The notes under the pieces are model-generated. The model did no database searches, was not told where the DNA came from, and worked only from the letters and a program-made list of their open reading frames with translations. A stretch of DNA of 18,422 bases, taken from CAYONZ01 sp964405465 (GTDB lineage Bacteria > Bdellovibrionota > Bdellovibrionia > Bdellovibrionales > JAMPXM01). The position numbers and the translations under genes are program-made. Below are positions 13,540-18,422 of this stretch, piece after piece; within the stretch, counting starts at the first letter, position 1; each line of letters opens with the position of its first letter. The DNA lies in assembly GCA_964405465.1 (NCBI GenBank), contig CAYONZ010000063.1, forward strand, positions 1 through 18,422, written 5' to 3'.

Positions 13540-15018
13540 TTACAAAACACTGTCACATTTGCGCATCAAAAGATGAAAACTTGTTCCCTGACCTTCGATA
13601 GATTCAACATTGATATTACCCTTCCAGGCCTCAATAATTCGATAAGTTGTTGCCAATCCCAATCCAGTCCCCTTGCCTATGTCTTTTGTCGTGAAGAAAG
13701 GTTTAAACAACTGCTTGAGGTTTGAAGCCGAGATGCCACTGCCGGAATCACTCACTGTCACTCGCACGAACTCACCTTCTGTACGTTGTTGAATCTTTAC
13801 GAAATGTCCTTCGGTTCGACCCAGTTTTTGAGCCACATCAATGGCATGAATGGAGTTGACCAAAAGATTCAAAAAAACTTGATGAAGTGGACCAGACTCT
13901 GCCATGACCAAAACTGAATCATCAAGATCGGATTGAAAATGTATTCGATGCGCAGCAAATTCATGCCGGAGAAGATCGACGACTTCTTTAAGCACTTCAT
14001 TAATCACCACTGGTTCAACCCTTGCGGACCCCTCACCACGTGCCAAAGTTAGAAGTGAACGAATCAATTTCGACACGCGATCAATTTGCGAAATGATGAT
14101 ATCCACAGTTTTGCGCACATTCGGGTCATCCCCTACCTGCAGGGCAAGAAATTCCGCTCGTCCTCGGATCACCCCAAGAGGCGTGCCAATTTCGTGCGCC
14201 AGACTTGACGAGAGAAGCCCGATGGATGCGAGTCTGTCTTGCCGAAGAATTTGTGCCTCCATTTGCATTCGTTCCGAAATTTCACGACAAGCAGTCAACA
14301 CCACCTGTTCACCTTGGTAAACATAGGGCTTCGATGCCACCTCTAGGTAACGTTGCCGACCATCTTTTTCGAAAGTAACCATTTCAACGGCGTACGGACT
14401 ATTACTTCGCAAACTTTCGCGAACCTTGATTTCTGTCCCGGGAGCCAATTCAAAAAAACTTTTTTCTGTTTCATCGACATCTGCCAAATCGAAAATTCGC
14501 TTGGCTGTCGAATTCATTTTTTGAATCTCACCTGTAAGGCGATGTACAACGATACCCTCAAATGTTGCATCAAAAAGACTTCGAACATCTTCTTCACGCT
14601 CTCGAAGGGCAACAAGTGCACGATCTCGATTGATCGCATAACGAATAGCACGTTCTAATATTTGGCTATTGAGTTCGGTCTTAACGAGATAGTCAGAAGC
14701 ACCAAATTCCATCGCTGCCATGTCGACATCATGGTCACCGTAGCCAGTTAACAGAATAAACGTGGCATCGATACCCTCTGCCTTAACCTGTTTCAGAAGC
14801 TCCAATCCGCTTTTTTGACCCAACCGATAGTCTACCAGATAAGCATCGTAGTGACCCTGACTGATCATATCAAACGCTTGGTCATAAGACTTTGTCCATT
14901 CGAGATCAAATTTGGGAAATCTCAAGTCCACAAATAAATCACGAATCAAAACAAAATCATCTTCGTCATCATCAACAAGCAAAACTCGAAACTCGGCATC
15001 TTTGCTTTTCAAATCCAT
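13540..15018 (-). CDS. Receiver-PAS-histidine kinase hybrid
   Basis: The protein has 492 residues. The order is N-terminal receiver (10-130: DDDED acidic pocket, phospho-acceptor Asp63 in YLVDYRLG, Thr91, Lys113), PAS (about 142-250), HisKA with His275 in LAHEIGTPLGVIRG, and HATPase (N box Asn384/Asn388, DSGSG at 424-428, GKGTGLGL at 449-456). No membrane segment is present, so it is cytoplasmic. Phosphorylation of the receiver could gate the kinase, passing a signal from the upstream PAS kinase. It is the last gene of the three-gene signalling operon, 21 bases after the stand-alone receiver. No ribosome site better than GAGAGA is seen. The output regulator of this kinase is not in the operon. 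Confidence 0.93.
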   Translation of the reverse strand: MDLKSKDAEFRVLLVDDDEDDFVLIRDLFVDLRFPKFDLEWTKSYDQAFDMISQGHYDAYLVDYRLGQKSGLELLKQVKAEGIDATFILLTGYGDHDVDMAAMEFGASDYLVKTELNSQILERAIRYAINRDRALVALREREEDVRSLFDATFEGIVVHRLTGEIQKMNSTAKRIFDLADVDETEKSFFELAPGTEIKVRESLRSNSPYAVEMVTFEKDGRQRYLEVASKPYVYQGEQVVLTACREISERMQMEAQILRQDRLASIGLLSSSLAHEIGTPLGVIRGRAEFLALQVGDDPNVRKTVDIIISQIDRVSKLIRSLLTLARGEGSARVEPVVINEVLKEVVDLLRHEFAAHRIHFQSDLDDSVLVMAESGPLHQVFLNLLVNSIHAIDVAQKLGRTEGHFVKIQQRTEGEFVRVTVSDSGSGISASNLKQLFKPFFTTKDIGKGTGLGLATTYRIIEAWKGNINVESIEGQGTSFHLLMRKCDSVL

Positions 15019-15039
15019 ATTCTCTCTTTCGTAGCTTTC

Positions 15040-15480
15040 TCAGGGCAATTCGACCAATTCTAACCAATAACGGCCAAGATCTCGAGTGACATCAACCAAC
15101 GAAGCAAATGTCACAGGTTTAGTCACAAACGAATTCACTCCCAAATTGTAAGATCGATAGATGTCTTCCTCAGCCTTCGAAGTCGTCAAAACAATAACGG
15201 GAATGGCTTTGAAACGCGCATCGGTCTTAATTTCATTTAAACATTCTCGCCCATCTTTTTTTGGCATATTCAGGTCGAGCAAAATCAAACCCGGCAACGG
15301 GGAGTCCTTGGCATTTTCAAATTTATTACGACGATTGAGGTAATCCATGAGTTCTTCGCCATCTGATACAAAATGTAAATCGTTTGAGAGACGATTTTCT
15401 TCAAGCGCCTCTTTCAACATTTGGCGATCGTCTGGATCATCATCTGCAACCAGGATCGTGATCGATTTTCCTTTACGCAT
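15040..15480 (-). CDS. Stand-alone response regulator (Rcp1-like receiver)
   Basis: The 146-residue protein is a single receiver domain. The acidic pair is Asp13-Asp14, the phospho-acceptor is Asp69 in LLDLNMPKKDG, the switch residue is Thr99/Thr100 and the conserved Lys121 is in VTKPV. The sequence type (DLNMPKKDGRE, long alpha-2/beta-3 region, RDLGRYW tail) resembles the Rcp1 group that pairs with phytochrome-type kinases. It starts 2 bases after the stop of the upstream PAS kinase, with AAGGAG 5 bases before the ATG. It has no DNA-binding domain. It most likely shuttles phosphate between the two kinases or binds a target protein. Confidence 0.93.
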   Translation of the reverse strand: MRKGKSITILVADDDPDDRQMLKEALEENRLSNDLHFVSDGEELMDYLNRRNKFENAKDSPLPGLILLDLNMPKKDGRECLNEIKTDARFKAIPVIVLTTSKAEEDIYRSYNLGVNSFVTKPVTFASLVDVTRDLGRYWLELVELP

Positions 15481-15482
15481 AT

Positions 15483-16598
15483 CTACTCCTTCTTGTCTTG
15501 TTGCTTAGGTAGGTCAACAATAAACGTGGCGCCTTGGCCTTCAGAACTTCTCGCCGTAATGGTGCCCCCATGCCTCTCCACAATTCTGCGGCAGACTGCA
15601 AGACCCACTCCCGTTCCCTCGTATTCCATGCGCCCATGTAATCGTTGAAATATCGTAAAAATTCGGTCCAAATATTTCTCGCTGAATCCTATCCCGTTGT
15701 CACTGACTTCTATGCGCACCGTTTTTGTACCTTCTTGACTCGAAACACGAACTACGGGCGGGACCCCTTGCTGGTGAAACTTCAAGGCATTGGCGAATAG
15801 ATTTTGCATCAGTTGGCGCATCTGCACAGGATCAGCTTCAATTTGGGGCAACTCCGAGACATCAATACGTCCCTGCGACTGCTCAATCCTAAATTCCAAA
15901 TCATCTAAAACACCCCGGGCAATTTCACCTAAATCGACTTCTTTAAACGGTTGTGCCTTCGTTACAATTCGTGAATACATCAACAGATCATCGATAAGCC
16001 TTTGCATTCGCTCGGCCGAAACATTGATTCGAGATAGATATTCAAGAGCCTCGACTGGTATCAAAGACTTATATTTGGTCGCAACTCGATCAGCGAACGC
16101 ACGTACTTTGCGAAGTGGTTCTTGCAGATCATGGGCAGCTATTGAAGCGAAATCTTGAAGCTCACGGTTCGAAACTTCTAGCTTTTTGGCATAGTCAAGT
16201 AGCCGCTCCTCGGCTTCCTTTCTTTGCGTGATCTCATAGCGAATCGACACATACTGATAGGGGTTTCCTTCGGCGTTGAGAAACGGAACTATGCAGGTAT
16301 TGACCCAATAGAAGTGACCAGTTTTCGCGCGATTCCGAATTTCACCCTCCCAAGTTTGACCACTTGAAATGGCTCTCCACATCTCTTCGAAAAATTCACG
16401 GGAGTGATAGCCTGACTTCAAAAGTAGATGGTTTTTCCCAAGCAATTCTTCACGGGAATATCCTGAAATAGCACAAAATCTGTCGTTCACATGGGTGATT
16501 GTTCCATGTTGATCGGTTATGGCCACAATTGCAGACTGATCCAGGGCTTTGCGAATATTTGATAACTCTAACTCCATAGAGTTTGTTTTGTTGTCCAT
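15483..16598 (-). CDS. PAS-domain histidine kinase (cytoplasmic, HisKA phytochrome-type DHp)
   Basis: The protein has 371 residues from the ATG at 16598, with GAGGTG about 12 bases upstream. A TTG at 16652 or a GTG at 16613 are alternative starts. One PAS-PAC unit spans about 14-128 (ITDQHGTITHVNDRFCAISGYSREELLGKNH and a PAC tail ending EITQRKEAEE). A coiled linker follows, then HisKA with His156 in IAAHDLQEPLRKVR, and a HATPase with N box Asn266/Asn270, DNGIGF (300-305) and GTGVGLAV (328-335). The HDLQEPLR motif is the bacteriophytochrome-type phosphorylation site, and such kinases often pair with Rcp1-like receivers as here. There is no membrane segment. It is the first gene of the operon and divergent from the second haem lipoprotein, 269 bases away. 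Confidence 0.93.
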   Translation of the reverse strand: MDNKTNSMELELSNIRKALDQSAIVAITDQHGTITHVNDRFCAISGYSREELLGKNHLLLKSGYHSREFFEEMWRAISSGQTWEGEIRNRAKTGHFYWVNTCIVPFLNAEGNPYQYVSIRYEITQRKEAEERLLDYAKKLEVSNRELQDFASIAAHDLQEPLRKVRAFADRVATKYKSLIPVEALEYLSRINVSAERMQRLIDDLLMYSRIVTKAQPFKEVDLGEIARGVLDDLEFRIEQSQGRIDVSELPQIEADPVQMRQLMQNLFANALKFHQQGVPPVVRVSSQEGTKTVRIEVSDNGIGFSEKYLDRIFTIFQRLHGRMEYEGTGVGLAVCRRIVERHGGTITARSSEGQGATFIVDLPKQQDKKE

Positions 16599-16867
16599 AA
16601 TTCTGTGGTTCACCTCTACCACCCTCCATCTCTGAGACTTTTTGCTGCCCAATCTACTGCTCAGCGAGACAATTTGCCCTTCAGACGTTCAACAACAGAA
16701 AGCCCATGTTGCCGAAAAAACCATATGATTATTCGCATAGATCTTGCCTGGCACCCCCCATAGTTGCAAGAATCGATTCGGCACGAAATGTGAAGAATAT
16801 GAAGTAATGTGAACAAATGAAAAGACTATCACTACATCTAATTTAATGGGACCCCCTAGGAGGAACA

Positions 16868-18106
16868 ATGCAACTCAAGCACATCGCCGCGCTGGCGTCT
16901 TTCGCGATTCTCGGATTTACCGTAACCAACTGTGTCCATGAGAAACAACCAGTTGAACCGGGAGCCACCTGGATTTCGACCATGCACCAACTCTCTGACA
17001 CGCTTTCGATTCTCCTCCCCTATTCCGTCAACCCTAATGAATTCAATAAGCCTGAAAACCTCGCGACCATAAAAACACAAACCCAAAATCTTGCGCGACT
17101 AGCTCGTGAGGTGACCAAAGACAAGTCTGCCCCTGATGGCGATCCACTCATTACATTTTCTGCAGTGAAATTCGCGACCGAGATGACTGAGGCGAACAAA
17201 CAACTTAGTTTTGGCAACTTGCCCTTTGCACGTTACATGATCGCCAACGCCACCAACTACTGCATCACCTGTCACACGCGAACCAACAAGGGAAACCAAC
17301 ACTTTGAATTGGGTTGGAACCCAAAGCTTGATAACTTTTCAAGCATCGGTCGCGCACAGTTTTACCTTGCGATTCGCCAATACGATACGGCTCTAGTTGA
17401 ACTAGACAAAATTGCTACAGATGAAAAAATCATCAAATCCAACCCAAAAGGTTGGCAACAAAGTGTGGAGAAGTATTTGGCAGTTGCTGTTCGAGTCAAA
17501 CGTGATCCAGAGATGGGAATCAAATTTCTGAACAAAATTCTTGAGAGCGAGCCTGTGCCGGTATCATTTAAGTTTGAATCACTTTTTTGGAGACGCGCAC
17601 TTCAGGAATGGAAGAAAGAACTTGCGAAACCTTACGCTAACTTACCTACTCGCAAAATGCAGTTTGAAAAAGCACAAAGCTTGCTGAAAGCCGCAACGTC
17701 CGTAAATCTTGAAAAAGGCAATCCGGGTCTTGTACAAGCCCTTCGCGCCTCGACTCTTTTACACGATCTGCTTCACGACAAGAAGACCGACAATATCTAT
17801 GGTGAAAGTCTGTATTTGTCGGGGTTGGCAGCTGAGAGTTTAAAAGATATTAATCTTTGGACTATGCATGAAGCCTATTACGAAGCCTGTGTTCGCCATG
17901 CACCACATACCGTCCTGGCGCAAAAGTGTTACACTAATTACGAGCAGCTTATGTTGTCTGATATCTATGCTGATAAATATGATTCATTCGTTCCCGATTA
18001 CATCAATGCAAAGCTCGGCGAATTAAAAGCACTGGCGGCACGAGTTCCTAAGGTTCCGAATGAAAGACATATGTTTGAAATCATGGATGAATTTGAGCAC
18101 AAGTGA
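16868..18106 (+). CDS. CxxCH haem c lipoprotein with TPR-like segment (paralogue of 11576-12772)
   Basis: The protein has 412 residues. A signal of a lipoprotein type (hydrophobic 5-19, Cys22; the lipobox VTNC is imperfect) is followed by a helical domain, the haem motif CITCH at Cys132-Cys135-His136, a TPR-like segment (about 159-184, AQFYLAIRQYDTALVELDKI) and a C-terminal segment with Cys341, APHT (His347) and Cys354. These landmarks coincide with those of the minus-strand paralogue. A strong AGGAGG lies 4 bases before the ATG. It is divergent from the PAS kinase operon. A terminal extension rich in charged residues (about 395-412) is not shared. The role is unknown: a periplasmic haem sensor or electron-transfer protein are both possible. 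Confidence 0.85.
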   Translation: MQLKHIAALASFAILGFTVTNCVHEKQPVEPGATWISTMHQLSDTLSILLPYSVNPNEFNKPENLATIKTQTQNLARLAREVTKDKSAPDGDPLITFSAVKFATEMTEANKQLSFGNLPFARYMIANATNYCITCHTRTNKGNQHFELGWNPKLDNFSSIGRAQFYLAIRQYDTALVELDKIATDEKIIKSNPKGWQQSVEKYLAVAVRVKRDPEMGIKFLNKILESEPVPVSFKFESLFWRRALQEWKKELAKPYANLPTRKMQFEKAQSLLKAATSVNLEKGNPGLVQALRASTLLHDLLHDKKTDNIYGESLYLSGLAAESLKDINLWTMHEAYYEACVRHAPHTVLAQKCYTNYEQLMLSDIYADKYDSFVPDYINAKLGELKALAARVPKVPNERHMFEIMDEFEHK

Positions 18107-18170
18107 TCGTGCTCACCTGTACTCATTCGCTCATACCTTATTTAGACAAACCTGAAAACAAGATCTAAAT

Positions 18171-18195
18171 CTGCGAGAGCCACAAGCTCTCGCAG
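18171..18195. terminator. Hairpin between convergent genes
   Basis: CTGCGAGAGC (18171-18180), loop CACAA, and the exact reverse complement GCTCTCGCAG (18186-18195) form a perfect 10-bp stem. It starts 3 bases beyond the stop of the minus-strand gene and lies 65 bases after the stop of the + gene. Only a short ATTT follows on the minus strand, so U-tract support is weak, but the position between convergent stops fits a shared terminator. Confidence 0.65.
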
Positions 18196-18197
18196 AC

Positions 18198-18422
18198 TCA
18201 TTTCCGCGCGCCAGAAGATTTCTGTGGCGAAGACACCTTTACTGCATTTGCACTAGAATCTTTCACGCTATCAGAAAAATTCTCAGCACATGCCCGAAGC
18301 ATCAAATTCTGCTGCTCGACGGCCGCCGTCTTGTGGGCTGCAGCCAAACCGTCTTTACCGAACATATCTTTTAAAGTGTATTTTGCTGTCCCGAGGTTTT
18401 TCTGATCGACCAGTTTTTCAAA
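18198..18422 (-). CDS. 3' part of an unidentified gene (partial)
   Basis: An open minus-strand frame runs from the window edge to a TGA at 18198-18200, giving the last 74 residues of a protein. The residues are helical and amphipathic in look (LVDQKNLGTAKYTLKDMFG, AAVEQQNLMLRACAENFSD), with a Ser/Lys-rich tail. The helical Gln/Ala-rich character recalls phasin-like or coiled-coil proteins, but I cannot assign it. It is convergent with the haem lipoprotein gene, and a perfect hairpin follows its stop. Confidence 0.7.
   Translation of the reverse strand, partial: FEKLVDQKNLGTAKYTLKDMFGKDGLAAAHKTAAVEQQNLMLRACAENFSDSVKDSSANAVKVSSPQKSSGARK

Noticed and set aside
16749..16793. Possible sigma-54 promoters (TGGCAC near 16749, CGGCACG near 16779)
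   Set aside because: In the first, GG and GC are 14 bases apart instead of 10. In the second, spacing is right but the -12 dinucleotide is GA, not GC.

Overview
The window looks like chromosomal DNA from a Gram-negative bacterium. It has type IV prepilins, c-type haem proteins with lipoprotein-like signals, Crp/Fnr-type regulators, soluble histidine kinases and dense operons with many 4-base ATGA start/stop overlaps. The mix would fit a deltaproteobacterial or Bdellovibrionota-type genome. That placement is inference from gene content only; no rRNA or other marker gene is present. I see no tRNA, rRNA, CRISPR array, insertion sequence, integrase or phage gene.

Left block (1-4313, + strand): a minor-pilin cassette. 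It starts with a cysteine-rich protein whose N-terminal side is a (Pro-Gly-Pro-Ala-Ala)n repeat interrupted by an assembly gap of exactly 100 N. Two coupled prepilins follow (PilV-like, then PilW/GspJ-like), then a secreted protein with three EF-hand/dockerin-like calcium loops. A structured 165-base intergenic segment closes the block.

Middle-left (4479-7116): a minus-strand pair encodes a four-helix membrane protein and a cyclic-nucleotide-binding-fold protein that ends in a zinc ribbon. A divergent CPBP-family intramembrane protease follows.

Sulfur block (7184-10033, minus): a persulfide dioxygenase-rhodanese fusion, a two-part YeeE/YedE-type sulfur transporter and a TauE/SafE exporter. 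Together these suggest handling of sulfide, persulfide and sulfite or thiosulfate. The leader region holds a perfect 24-base palindrome and a second, smaller inverted repeat, both candidate operators.

Regulatory/haem block (10281-13372, minus): a two-CBS-domain protein, a CxxCH haem lipoprotein with a TPR-like segment, a NagB-type sugar-phosphate isomerase/deaminase and a Crp/Fnr regulator. The last three form a tight run with a 12-base gap and then an ATGA overlap.

Signalling block (13540-16598, minus): PAS-histidine kinase, stand-alone receiver, and receiver-PAS-histidine kinase in one operon. All appear cytoplasmic and none has a DNA-binding output. Divergent from it (16868-18106, +) is a second CxxCH lipoprotein, a clear paralogue of the one at 11576-12772. 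Its haem motif and two C-terminal cysteines fall at the same residue numbers. The window ends with the 3' part of a minus-strand gene behind a perfect 10-bp hairpin.

The best candidates for something undescribed are the paired haem/TPR lipoproteins linked to signalling genes, and the pilin cassette combining a collagen-like repeat protein with a calcium-loop protein.
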